A DNA stretch of 64,000 nucleotides from an uncultured Scytonema sp. (lineage in GTDB: Bacteria; Cyanobacteriota; Cyanobacteriia; Cyanobacteriales; Nostocaceae): contig CALMVQ010000103.1 of the NCBI GenBank assembly GCA_937873135.1, forward strand, positions 86,912 through 150,911, read 5' to 3'. The notes beneath the pieces were generated by a model. The model was not told the DNA's origin. It saw only the letters and a program-made list of their open reading frames with translations, and ran no database searches. Positions 9,236-18,122 of the stretch are shown one piece after another (within the stretch, counting starts at the first letter, position 1; each line of letters begins with the position of its first letter). Both the position numbers and the translations under genes were made by a program.

Positions 9236-9969
9236 TTAAGTCCTAGCGGCGGAAACCACAACCCGAAACCCGACGTAGTAGCTCCTGCCGTCCGGATTGG
9301 CGTTGATGAGGCGACACGCAGAACGGCAATCCCTCGGATTGTCGAGCCAGGAACCCCCGCGCAGCATCCGTGTTTGATTATCATTCTTGTTCTCATTCCG
9401 CTCACTAACTTCATCTATCCAAGCACTACCATCTGTAGGAGCGCCTTCGTAATTACCGTGCCATTGGTCAGCGCACCATTCCCAGACATTCCCCTGCATA
9501 TCATACAAACCGAAGGCATTTGCTACGTTCAAGCTACCTACTGGTATTGTTTGCTTACGGTACTCTCCTTTAGGAGCAGAGCCATATGTCATGTTTTTAG
9601 CAGAGCGGGTAGTGGAAATCGCCTATTACTTAAAGAAGAACCCTTGTCGTTAGGAATTTTTGGCGGCTGTACTGAGGTTATATTATCCTCATTTGACAAT
9701 ATTTCTTGAGCAATATTTTGTAGGCTTAAGTTCCCTGGTCTTTCAGCCTGTGCTGCATGAACTAGATTAAATAACCATCCCTCTGATTCTGCTCTTTTTA
9801 TTAACTCAAAGACAATTACTCCTAACGTGCTATCCCTGGAAATTTCATTTAAGTTTTTACTTAAGCCGTAATACAGCAATTGTTCCAGCGATGACTTATC
9901 AAGAAAAGCATCGATTAAAGCATCTTTTAATTTTCTTAGCTGCTGTTGCGACGGCATTATATTTATCAA
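9236..9969 (-). pseudogene. Broken EAD1-FGE-sulfatase-like gene with DGR-type 3' end
   Basis: Two frames meet at 9589-9592. The upstream part (9589-9969, 126 aa) begins with an effector-associated domain (MPSQQQLRKLKDALIDAF ... LVHAAQAERPGNLSLQNIAQ), a death-fold-like adaptor domain used in bacterial signalling and conflict proteins. The downstream part (9236-9592, 118 aa) is only the C-terminal half of a formylglycine-generating-enzyme/C-type-lectin fold (NAFGLYDMQGNVWEWCADQW, RGGSWLDNP, GFRVV). The N-terminal half of that domain is absent and the frames differ, so an internal deletion with frameshift is likely. The FGE catalytic cysteine pair is not conserved, so this is a binding-type, not a catalytic, FGE domain. 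Confidence 0.75.
9257..9361 (-). other. Candidate DGR variable region (VR)
   Basis: In sense orientation this encodes RGGSW to GFRVV. Fixed codons (GGSW, CRSA, GFRVV) alternate with variable ones, and twelve of about fifteen variable codons end in C (L, D, L, I, N, A, D, G, S, Y, Y, V), as expected if they came from AAC codons in a template repeat by adenine-specific mutagenesis. The stretch is clearly more GC-rich than its neighbours. No reverse transcriptase or template repeat is in the window. Confidence 0.65.
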
Positions 9970-10024
9970 TAAAAGCTTGATTATTTACTTATATGAAAGA
10001 AAACAAGAAATACTGATTTTTTAC

Positions 10025-10347
10025 TTACCTCGTCTGTGCCTTCAATGTTACCATTCTTTCCTCAAGTTCAACCACCCTGCGTATTAACGGCACATGATCA
10101 CTAAATCTAGATAATATGCCAAAGCATCAACCATCACCTTGGTTTTAGTCGTGCCATTCTGCTTTGCATATGCCACAAGCAGTTCATCTAGTTCTGATAG
10201 GATTCGTACACAAAATTGAGATGATGCCGTATCAGCAATCACTGAAACATAGCGTTGTGTATAGCAATGTAATTCAAAAAAATAAGCGGCCATTATTACA
10301 GCGCAATACCGTTCTCTTTGCTCATATTCACCTTGAGTATATCTCAC
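10025..10347 (-). pseudogene. Frameshifted ribbon-helix-helix protein with C-terminal coiled coil
   Basis: The frame 10084-10347 (87 aa) contains a CopG/RHH-like segment (VRILSELDELLVAYAKQNG then TTKTKVMVDALAYYL) and then stops. In another frame, right after ALAYYL, the sequence continues as DHVPLIRRVVELEERMVTLK to a stop at 10025-10027, which is the heptad-rich tail expected for this cyanobacterial family. A single frameshift near 10100 explains both. The true start may be the internal methionine before AAYFFELHC. It lies upstream of the EAD1-FGE gene on the same strand. Confidence 0.55.
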
Positions 10348-10553
10348 TATACTAAATTTAATATATGTATGTGACTCGAATGAGAAACGTTATACCCCTC
10401 TTCGGTCACTCTCCGGGAAGGCAATCTCTATAAGCCTCATGAGGCAACCAATACAAGCTATACTATTAGAAAAAAATGAGTCTTGTATTTGTTCTTAGAA
10501 AAGAAAAGCGCGATCACTTGCTATGCAAAAGCTCTAGAACTCAGAAATAGCAA

Positions 10554-10826
10554 ATGTTTTCGGAGAGTGACAGAAGAGGGATACTACCAGCAACAGATTC
10601 GGATAGCTCCATATTGTTAGAGAAATTAAGCGCTTTGACTCCTCGGGAAAGAGATGTGTTACGCTGGATCGGAATCGGTGCTACCAATCGCCAAATTGGA
10701 GAGCAACTATATATATCGGAGACAACAGTCAAAACCCACGTTACCCACCTACTGAACCGTTTAAACTTGAAGAACCGATCGCAGCTGGCAATTTACGCGA
10801 ATTCGATTTCTCATCGTTTCATTTAA
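10554..10826 (+). CDS. Stand-alone LuxR-type DNA-binding protein (90 aa)
   Basis: Almost the whole protein is one LuxR/GerE helix-turn-helix: LTPRERDVLRWIGIGATNRQ, IGEQLYISETTVKTHVTHLL, NRLNLKNRSQLAIYA (about residues 28-82). There is no receiver or ligand-binding domain, so it is either a small autonomous regulator or the remnant of a NarL-type response regulator. Start ATG at 10554; no strong RBS. Confidence 0.82.
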   Translation: MFSESDRRGILPATDSDSSILLEKLSALTPRERDVLRWIGIGATNRQIGEQLYISETTVKTHVTHLLNRLNLKNRSQLAIYANSISHRFI

Positions 10827-10946
10827 TCGCCGGAAGTGGGGAGTCAGGTGTTGCTTGAAGGGTTTGCCTGTTGTCTGTAGAAGCGCACTCAGGTGGTGTA
10901 AGCTGGTACGAAGTTAAATAGCTTAAGATAGTTGAAATAGTGTCTT

Positions 10947-11717
10947 ATGTCGATTATTGCTCTCAGAGCATGGTATCTTGAAAAGTATGAGCCAATGCAA
11001 GAACTGGAAAAACGTGCGCCAGATATTCGCCTTAGTAAAAAAAGCTTACTGAAATCGGCACTAAGAGCGGACTTTTTGGAAGAAAGTGAAGAGGTAAAAA
11101 ATTCAACTTGGTTTAGGCACTACCTAGAAGGAGAAAATGTTGAATTTTATATTGAGGGCAGTGGTGGCTATTGCGTAGCTAACATTGACTTAATCAGTCA
11201 TGAAATTTATTTCACTAAGCTAGCATTATTAGCGCAATTAGAACCAACAATTTTTTTCTGCCATCAAACTGAGTTTATCACAGCCAGCGATGCTTTGCGA
11301 GAGGAATTAGTTCAAAGTCTAGAAATTTTGAACTTGCGATCGCGTTTACCTTTAAAATTAATAGAATCCTACCGTCCCAAGGATGCTCCTCTGCGATTGG
11401 GAAGTTCCATAATGCGAAAAATTCGCAGGAGTTTATTATTTATCGCTGACGCCACACCGATCGCTGTTCTTGACGGGAAAGAAACTTCCCAACTTCTCCC
11501 TAGTCCTCATGTTTGTGTTGAAATTGGCTATGCCATCCAAAGCAAACGCCCCGAGCAAATTTTACTAGCGCAAATGCAGCGAAAGGATTTATCTGGGCAG
11601 TTTCCTTTTGACTTACCACCAACACAAATTATACAGTTTCATGACAGTACGGAACTCAGTAAAATATTACTCCAAGTCCTTGAAAATCAACTAATGCGAT
11701 TTAAATTATTTTTTTGA
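10947..11717 (+). CDS. Conserved protein with C-terminal TIR-like / nucleotide-hydrolase-type fold
   Basis: 256 aa, no signal or membrane segment. Residues about 150-250 have the pattern of predicted TIR-like nucleotide-binding domains: an arginine-rich helix (SSIMRKIRRSLLFIADATPI), then SPHVCVEIGYAIQ, then PFDLPPTQIIQF. In related TIR-like proteins the glutamate in an (N/H)V..E(I/L)GYA segment lies in the active site; here VCVEIGYA keeps it. The N-terminal 150 residues are not recognised. Function unknown; defence-type NADase or a housekeeping relative are both possible. It is preceded by the LuxR-type gene, 120 bases upstream. Confidence 0.7.
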   Translation: MSIIALRAWYLEKYEPMQELEKRAPDIRLSKKSLLKSALRADFLEESEEVKNSTWFRHYLEGENVEFYIEGSGGYCVANIDLISHEIYFTKLALLAQLEPTIFFCHQTEFITASDALREELVQSLEILNLRSRLPLKLIESYRPKDAPLRLGSSIMRKIRRSLLFIADATPIAVLDGKETSQLLPSPHVCVEIGYAIQSKRPEQILLAQMQRKDLSGQFPFDLPPTQIIQFHDSTELSKILLQVLENQLMRFKLFF

Positions 11718-12034
11718 AATTCTGGGATTGATTTCGGGCTATTGCTTGCTGCTCAATTCTGTGGAGAGGCAACAGCAAAAATGAATAACCTTTTAAAAAG
11801 TATAATACAATACCCTTCAAGCCGGTTTTGTACTGATTATTGAGGAGAAGCTTTAATTGAGGTAGTGAAGAATTTAGGTGAACAATTGATTGAAGCATTT
11901 CTTCAACAAACGAAGCATACTGCTAACAGCTTGAGGCATCACATTCAACACTCGTAGTCCCTCGTGTCAAATCACTTTATAAGTCAGTAAGGAAGAGAAA
12001 AGCTAATATAAGTAAAGATTCTAGGAGACTTTGC
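11718..12034. other. Intergenic spacer, nothing recognised
   Basis: 317 bases between the TIR-like gene and the DUF3386 gene. The only notable point is AGGAG-like sequence (TAGGAGACTTTGC) that serves as the ribosome binding site of the next gene. A minus-strand frame at 11701-11898 is not supported. Confidence 0.5.
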
Positions 12035-12679
12035 ATGACATTTACACAAATCTCTGCCCAAGACCTGTTTCGGGCAGCTTATGAGAACCGTTATACTTGG
12101 GACAAGAACTTTCCCGGTTACACTGCTGATATCACCTACAAACAGGATGGTCAAGTGTTTACAGGTAAAGTTCAGGTTAACTCTGAACTCAAGGCGGAAG
12201 TATTTGAAGTAGATGACGAGGAAGCGAAGCAGGTAATTAACAATCAGTTATGGGAAATAGCAGTTCACCGTATCCGTCGCAATTTTGAAGATACTCATGG
12301 TGCAAACACTTTTAAATATGGTGCTACTGATGAAACTGGTGCAGTTGAGATTTTTATAGGCGGTAAGTCTGAAGGCGATGGCTACAAACTCCGTAATAAT
12401 GAGGTGTGCCTAGTTCACCGCCATATCCACGGCGTTGTTGTCACTGTTAACACGAGCAGCAGTCACGACACAGGAGAAGGATATCTGTCCCACCGCTACG
12501 ACTCAGTCTACCACGACCCAAAAACGGGTGAACAAAAGGGTGGAAGAAGTGAATTTGAAGATGAGTATGAAAAGGTTGGTGACTATTTCATTCTCAATCG
12601 TCGGTTAATTCGTACTGAAATAGAAGGAAAACAGTCAATTCAGGAATTGATCTTCTCTAATATTCAACTGGGGGATTGA
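12035..12679 (+). CDS. DUF3386 family protein
   Basis: 214 aa, full length for this family, which is found in cyanobacteria and chloroplast-bearing organisms; no function is established. Recognised by SAQDLFRAAYENRYTWDKNF, PGYTADITYKQDGQVFTGKV and the C-terminal FILNRRLIRTEI. Soluble, no signal. Well-placed AGGAG Shine-Dalgarno 7-8 bases before the ATG. It appears to be monocistronic. Confidence 0.85.
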   Translation: MTFTQISAQDLFRAAYENRYTWDKNFPGYTADITYKQDGQVFTGKVQVNSELKAEVFEVDDEEAKQVINNQLWEIAVHRIRRNFEDTHGANTFKYGATDETGAVEIFIGGKSEGDGYKLRNNEVCLVHRHIHGVVVTVNTSSSHDTGEGYLSHRYDSVYHDPKTGEQKGGRSEFEDEYEKVGDYFILNRRLIRTEIEGKQSIQELIFSNIQLGD

Positions 12680-12783
12680 TAATAGAGGAATTGGTAGTAG
12701 GTAATTGAGAAATAGATCATCATCTTTCGATTACCTATTGCCAGCCCTAACTATATAACCGCTTCTAAAAACTTATGTATATC

Positions 12784-13190
12784 TATAGGAATCCTATTTG
12801 ATTTTTGAAAAAACGACCTACTTCCCAACAGTGACGAAATCAAAGGTAGTGTGTCGAATCAACCATTCAAACATCCACTTCAAATGAGAGAAAGAAGGAA
12901 TCAAGGCACAAAAACGTCGATGTCTGAATTTCCTCGTATATGTAACCCTGATAAACCAGCTTTACCGCTAGGGCTTTCCTTACCTCACGTGCATTTGGAC
13001 GCAGATCTATGAATTCTTGTAGTTCTGTGATCGCATCAAAGACATCTGCCTCTTGGAGAATTGCGGTTGCCACTTTTGTCGGGACTGTTGCGGTTTCTAG
13101 ATGCTGATTTATCATTGTTCACTGGTAGACCGATATACTCCTCCGTATTCTCTCTTAATCTTTTTCAAAAATCAAATAGGAGTCCTATAG
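12784..13190. mobile_element. Non-autonomous IS remnant with ~31 bp terminal inverted repeats
   Basis: The ends 12784-12813 and 13160-13190 are near-perfect inverted repeats starting CTATAGGA(A/C)TCCTATTTGA. Between them lies only a fragment of a transposase HTH gene (12867-13115). A TA-type target duplication is possible because both ends contain TATAG, but cannot be fixed. The right end directly abuts copy D of the CTAGTAC repeat. Confidence 0.75.
12867..13115 (-). pseudogene. N-terminal fragment of a transposase (HTH part)
   Basis: RPNAREVRKALAVKLVYQGY then IYEEIQ resembles the N-terminal helix-turn-helix of IS630-like cyanobacterial transposases. After EIQ the sequence departs from the family, and a second frame reads RRFCALIPSFSHLKWMFEWL, so the internal catalytic part has been lost and the junction is rearranged. 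No DDE domain remains. Confidence 0.6.
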
Positions 13191-13283
13191 TACAGAACGA
13201 CGCAAATTAACCACCCATCTGAAATAGGTAAAAAGCTTACAAAGTAGGTGTTTTTTCTTTTTACATTTGCCTTGTGGTAGTAG
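13186..13283 (-). repeat. CTAGTAC MITE-like repeat, copy D (degenerate)
   Basis: Reads TAGTACAGAACGACGC ... TTTGCCTTGTGGTAGTAG. Shares the internal CCACCCATCTGAAATA with copy E. Only one TTTTTAC heptamer-like unit is left. It starts at the end of the IS remnant. Confidence 0.6.
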
Positions 13284-13323
13284 TGACAGTTATTGATTTT
13301 TTATACAATTAATTGTTTAAGGT

Positions 13324-14235
13324 CTACTGTTGATGAAATCTTCTTAATAAATCCTCACGGGATAAAATTGATATTTGTAGTAAAAAAGAACTAAATTCTT
13401 CTGCTGATAATGCTAATAAAGGTTCAATAATTCCTTGTAGGGAGTTATCTAAGGTGCCAAACCGAACTCGAAGTAAGTTTTCAATAATCGTGCGACGTTC
13501 AGATTGTATTCCTTCCTCTCTACCAAGCTGTATAGCCTCTGCCAAACGTTGTTCATAAATCGGTGATAACTGCATAACTAAATCCCTCTCCTCGGTGTCT
13601 AAATTCTGATTTAATTCTAAAGTAGTTTTTAAGTTTGCCAATAAATCTATCGCTTTGGTACGTAAAGGATTGTTAATATCCAACGCCTGCACTTCCTCAA
13701 TTGCCCGTTGCTGAACTCTTCCCTTTCCCAAAAGTCTCAACCAAAGTGTTTCTGGAGTTATCGGTAATTGGTGAATTGCTACCACTGCACCTCGCCAAGA
13801 TTTGTCAAAAAGATGAACGCCCCTTCCCCACTGCTCTTCATCTAATTTAGCTCCAAATCCTTCTAAAAATTCTTGAGACGCTGTTGGTGAGAGAATCCAT
13901 AACATTGGTAAAGAATCTTCTGATAATCTTGTATTATTACGTTTTGCTTCACGTTCAAAACGGGCACAAGTGTTAAACAACTTAATCGTACAAGTGCGAA
14001 CTTCCGATATCGTTGCCGCATTACGAAATGGTTCAAAAAGTGCTGGTTTATCAGCAAATCTTCCTAGTAACCCCAAGATTTCTTTATCGATTTGGGATTG
14101 GGTCGATGGTATAAAGTAAACATCGATTTCTCGTACTTCTCCTGCCACATCTTTACTTGTTTCTACTGAACCTATAGGTGATAATAATTCTTGGAGATAC
14201 TCCTTGGCGAACTGATCGTATGGGAATCTAGTCAT
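13324..14235 (-). CDS. DUF4351 / Rpn-like PD-(D/E)XK-type protein
   Basis: 303 aa from the ATG at 14235 (MTRFPYDQFAKEYLQELLSP), which is where homologous proteins usually begin; an in-frame extension to 14316 looks non-coding. The N-terminal half carries GEVREIDVYFIP, matching the D-x-(D/E)-like nuclease core of cyanobacterial DUF4351/Rpn family proteins; an EXK is not obvious, so activity is uncertain. The C-terminus (ENLLRVRFGTLDNSLQGIIE ... SREDLLRRF) is a clear DUF4351 domain. Such genes occur in many copies in filamentous cyanobacteria. It is flanked by direct copies D and E of a MITE-like repeat. Confidence 0.8.
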   Translation of the reverse strand: MTRFPYDQFAKEYLQELLSPIGSVETSKDVAGEVREIDVYFIPSTQSQIDKEILGLLGRFADKPALFEPFRNAATISEVRTCTIKLFNTCARFEREAKRNNTRLSEDSLPMLWILSPTASQEFLEGFGAKLDEEQWGRGVHLFDKSWRGAVVAIHQLPITPETLWLRLLGKGRVQQRAIEEVQALDINNPLRTKAIDLLANLKTTLELNQNLDTEERDLVMQLSPIYEQRLAEAIQLGREEGIQSERRTIIENLLRVRFGTLDNSLQGIIEPLLALSAEEFSSFLLQISILSREDLLRRFHQQ

Positions 14236-14346
14236 TTTACTGTAAAATGCGTTACCAACAGCACCACGACTATAGCCCAATACGGTTGCTGTTAGTAGTG
14301 TTCCGTCATCCCTCAAGCCCCTTGGTTAAGCACGCACAGGTAATCT

Positions 14347-14456
14347 CTAGTACAGATCGGCGGAAATAAACCACCCATCTGAAATAGTTAAAACCCTTAC
14401 AAAATAAGGTTCTTTCTTTTTACTTTTTACTTTTTACTTTTGCCTTGTTGTACTAG
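14347..14456 (-). repeat. CTAGTAC MITE-like repeat, copy E
   Basis: Begins CTAGTACAGATCGGCG, ends TTGTACTAG, with three tandem TTTTTAC heptamers near the right end. Internal part matches copy D. Same orientation as D, on the other side of the DUF4351 gene. Confidence 0.75.
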
Positions 14457-14597
14457 TCCACTGCCACAACCTGTAAACGAAGCCCACCAAAAGGCTACCA
14501 ACTGTTTGGGTGTAGGGTATATTTTCAGTTTCTAGTTATGAAATTGTTAGACTACAGTCCACGGCTATCCGAACTTAAAGCCGAAATGCAAGGTACT

Positions 14598-15197
14598 TCA
14601 CGGATTAATCGCTACAGTAGACCAAGCTTGACATTCGTACAAATATAGGCAGCGATTTTGGGGATCGCCGCGTAATTCCAGATGATCGACTTTTACAGGG
14701 TCAAGTAACAATAGACTAAAGTTTGGTAATGGACTTGCAGGATCGGGAGGCGACGGGGAGAAACCTTCTGAATTGGCTCTGGTTTCACCAGGATGAGGCC
14801 AAGCAAATTGTAACCGGGCATTATCTGAAATGTCTTTCCAGGTGGACTGACGGGCGTTTTGGAATTCTGAGTCAGGACAATCGGCGTTGATTGCATTCAA
14901 CTTTCCCGCCAACCGAAATTGTTCACGGGTGGTAGTAAAATACCAGCAAACTTCTCCCCAAGGTAGATGCTGTATCTGCTGAAATTTATCACTACGTGTA
15001 TCGATGGTGATTTTCAGGTGGTTGGTATCACCGAGAAAACCGCGAAAGACGACAGTACGATTTGCCGGACGTCCATCAGCTTGAACAGTGGCGAGTTGAA
15101 AATAGCGGGAATCAGGTTGACTGCGGTTGTCATCAAGCGCACGGGCGAGGGGCGATCGCCAAGGCGCAACGTTAGTCCCTAACCCAGATTCAGACAT
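14598..15197 (-). CDS. Alr4036-type FMN-binding pyridoxamine-5'-phosphate-oxidase family protein
   Basis: 199 aa from the ATG at 15197 (MSESGLGTNVAPWRSPLARA). Split-barrel flavoprotein fold: SRYFQLATVQADGRPANRTV (about 30-50), ITIDTRSDKFQQIQ (FMN phosphate contacts) and a C-terminal FSLLLLDPVKVDHLELRGDP then RCLYLYE. It resembles the cyanobacterial/plant Alr4036 family rather than true PdxH, so the substrate is unknown. An in-frame extension to 15284 has no homolog-like content. Divergent from nrdJ. Confidence 0.85.
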   Translation of the reverse strand: MSESGLGTNVAPWRSPLARALDDNRSQPDSRYFQLATVQADGRPANRTVVFRGFLGDTNHLKITIDTRSDKFQQIQHLPWGEVCWYFTTTREQFRLAGKLNAINADCPDSEFQNARQSTWKDISDNARLQFAWPHPGETRANSEGFSPSPPDPASPLPNFSLLLLDPVKVDHLELRGDPQNRCLYLYECQAWSTVAINP

Positions 15198-15394
15198 AAC
15201 TGATTCAGTATATAAAACAAGACATTTGTAATTATATACTTTTCCATCAATTTGGTGGGAACGAGAATCGCCATAAAAACCCAATAGTCGCTGGTGACTC
15301 CCAAGAGCTAGCGCAAATATGACAATTTTTCAATCTTTGACCCTCACAGCTACTTGGCGTATAGTCATAATCTGTCTGTGTGCAACAACGCTTG

Positions 15395-18051
15395 ATGTCA
15401 TTTATGGTTCGAGAACTTGAACGAAAACTCCTAAAAGGTGCATTTCCAGAAACAGCCCCCGCTGCCAATCCCGTGTTTTTCAGAACATACAGCCGTCTTA
15501 CAAAGACAGATTGTCGGGAGACATGGGAGCAGGTTTGCGATCGCACTCTGTCTGGTTTGATAGACTTAGGAAAGCTACTTCCACATGAAGCTGAGATTGT
15601 AGAACGGATGCAGCGAAACTTGAAAGCGTTGCCTAGTGGTCGTTGGTTGTGGGTAGGTGGTACAGATTGGATCGCGAAACCAAAGAACTTTTCTGGGGCT
15701 TATAATTGCACCTCTACCAACCTCCAAGACTGGAGTGCATTTGGATTGATGATGGATTTGGCAATGATGGGCTGTGGTACGGGATCAGTGATAGAGCCAA
15801 AATATATCAACCAACTGCCACCAATCCGCAATCGCCTTTATGTACAAATGCAGGGTGAGATTGGCACAATTCCCAACCAAAAGCGTCTTGAGGAGACACA
15901 AGTCAATATCTTCGGGAATCGCGTGACTATTGAAGTTGGCGATAGCCGTCAAGGTTGGGTGCAATCATATCAAAGCCTGTTAGAACTCTCAACGGATGAA
16001 AGATTTTCGGGAGTTGTTCAAGTCTTTGTTGATCTCAGCAATGTACGTAAAGCGGGAGAAATTCTCAAAGGCTTTGGTGGGGTTGCTAATCCGGTAAAAT
16101 TGCCTGGACTTTACCAACGTTGTGTATCTATCCTTAATAAAGCCTTTGGACGACAATTAAATTCAGTAGAATGCTGTTTATTGATTGATGAAGCTGCTGT
16201 GACGATTGTTGCCGGCAATATTAGAAGAAGCGCGGGGATTCGTCAATTCGACTCAGATGATGAATTAGGAGCTATTGCCAAAGATAATTTATGGCAACAA
16301 GATGCTCAAGGAAACTGGCGAATTGATCCAGAGCGTGATTCACTAAGAATGGCAAATCATAGCAGAGTATTCCACCAGAAACCAAGTTTAGAAGAATGTG
16401 TTAATGCTGTACGCAAACAATATTACAGTGGTGAAGGTGCCATTCAATGGGCTGGTGAAGCTTTAGCTAGAGCCAATTGTGACCTTTTACACAATTATCA
16501 ACTCAAAGTTGATTTTCTCAACGCCTATAATCAGGGTAAAGGTAAAGATTGGTTCACTGAACATTATCCACAAATGCCGGACAGTGAGCTAGAGCATCGT
16601 TTGGCTCGTTTTGGTTTAAACCCGTGTGGTAGATAATTTTGCCTCACGTTAAAAACTGGAGAAATTCGGTGAACCCTGAGAAGAGATTTACTAAAAAGCG
16701 TGAAAGGTTTCATAAAAACAACACTATTAGGAAATCTGGGAATACCGAGGTAATCAAAGGAAATAAAGCACCTTTGACACCGTACAGACTAGAGAGTGAA
16801 CCTTTTTGAACTATCAGTTGATCTGTTTAAAAAGAATACAATCTGGGTTTTACCCCCGTTACTAAAAACGGCTCCACGAGTCTCCAGCTACTAATGATAT
16901 TTTCAATTGTTAGTAGAAAATATAGTCGGATCTACGGGGAAAGAAGAACTCGTAGAACTAGAGGATAAAAAGCCTCTAGGGTAACAAAAATGGAAATCAT
17001 AGGCTCTAACTTTCACTGTAATTTAGCAGAAGTCCACCTTAATCTCATCGATCCGCATAACTATAAAGAACAGGAAGAAGCGTTTACGGCTGGTGCGTTA
17101 TCGGTAGCGGCACTTTTACATCACAAATTTATTGAACCCCGTTATCAGTACAGTCGGGAATTAGATCCGATTGTGGGCGTTTCCTTCACTGGTTTATTCG
17201 ATTTCTTTGTCCACGCTTTTGGGGTAGATTGGTTACAATGGTGGGCAGAAGGAAGACCTGAAACTGCCCAAGGATTGAGTTTTAAGCGTCAGGAAGAAGA
17301 ATATCTGAGTTTTTGGAAAAAAGTGGTGCATCGCGTTGTCTGGGATTACTGCGATCGCCATAATCTCAAGCATCCAAATCGCTGCACCACAGTCCAACCT
17401 AGTGGCACTAAGTCCTTATTAACTGGTGCTAGTCCTGGATGGCATCCTCCCAAAGCACAAAGGTTTATTCGTCGGATTACCTTCGGTAAAAATGACCCCG
17501 TGGCTTTAGCCTGTATTGAATACGGCTACAATGTAATTCCTTCGCAATCTGATAAAGATGAAAACGGTAATCTTTTAGATAACCCCTATTCTGAGTTGTG
17601 TTCGGAATGGTTGATCGAAATCCCGGTAGAAGTGTCTTGGGCAAATTTACCTGGCGCGTCGGAGATTGATATTTCCAAATTTGACGCTTGCACCCAATTC
17701 GACTTTTACCACCAGGTGTTTAAACACTATGCGACTCATAACGTTTCAGCAACAATAGAAATGCGAGAAGCGGACGTCGAACCACTAGGAAAGCGCATTT
17801 ATCAAACGATCAAAGATGATGAAGGATACATCTCAGCTGCACTTTTGGCAAGATTTGATGACCATCAGTCTTTCCCACGCTTGCCTTTTGAACCTGTGAG
17901 CAAGGAGAATTATGACCAACTTGTGAAAGAAGTTTTACAGCGTCGTCAGACAGATGATTTTGAGGCAGCGTTGACTTCGTATGACTCTGGGATCTTAACA
18001 GAAGCAGGTCCTTCAGGCTGTGATTCTGATAAATGCCTGTTCCCTGAATAG
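15395..18051 (+). CDS. nrdJ: Adenosylcobalamin-dependent ribonucleoside-triphosphate reductase (class II), intron-split
   Basis: Reduces NTPs to dNTPs using coenzyme B12. Exon 1 is 15395-16630 and exon 2 is 16993-18051, giving about 764 aa, close to monomeric RTPR enzymes. Start: ATG at 15395, with ATG 15404 and GTG 15380 as alternatives. Redox and radical cysteines are all visible: MGCGTGSVIEP in the N-terminal half, LNPCG at the end of exon 1 (thiyl radical cysteine), NFHCNLAEVHLN at the start of exon 2, and the C-terminal CDSDKC swinging-arm pair. The substrate-binding PSGTKSLLTGASPG is also present. Without splicing the protein would stop one codon after LNPCG, so splicing is needed for activity. 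Confidence 0.93.
16631..16992 (+). ncRNA. Group I intron in nrdJ (362 nt, no ORF)
   Basis: Removing these bases joins LNPCG to EIIGSNFHCN in frame, restoring the conserved RTPR motif. The 5' exon ends in T and the intron ends in G, as group I introns require. P1 can be drawn: exon CGTGTGGT pairs with intron GCCTCACG (about 16641-16648) with one internal mismatch and a U-G pair at the splice site. A P7-like pairing is seen between CAGACTAGAG (about 16785) and ATATAGTC (about 16920). No homing endonuclease gene is present. Confidence 0.88.
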
Positions 18052-18122
18052 CAGTTAGCCAAAAGCTGATGGCTTATACCTACATACAAGGTAGTTCAGT
18101 ACGTTACGATCTGTAAATAAAC

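Noticed and set aside
9133..9414. 93-aa minus-strand frame over the FGE end
   Set aside because: Another frame of the same bases; the FGE frame carries the recognisable motifs and the NNC codon pattern.
15198..15394. Cobalamin riboswitch before nrdJ
   Set aside because: The leader is too short and no B12-box-like sequence was seen.
16642..16989. nrdJ split by a real frameshift or an intein
   Set aside because: The insert has stops in all frames, so no intein; P1 pairing, exon-terminal T, intron-terminal G and exact restoration of the motif favour a group I intron.
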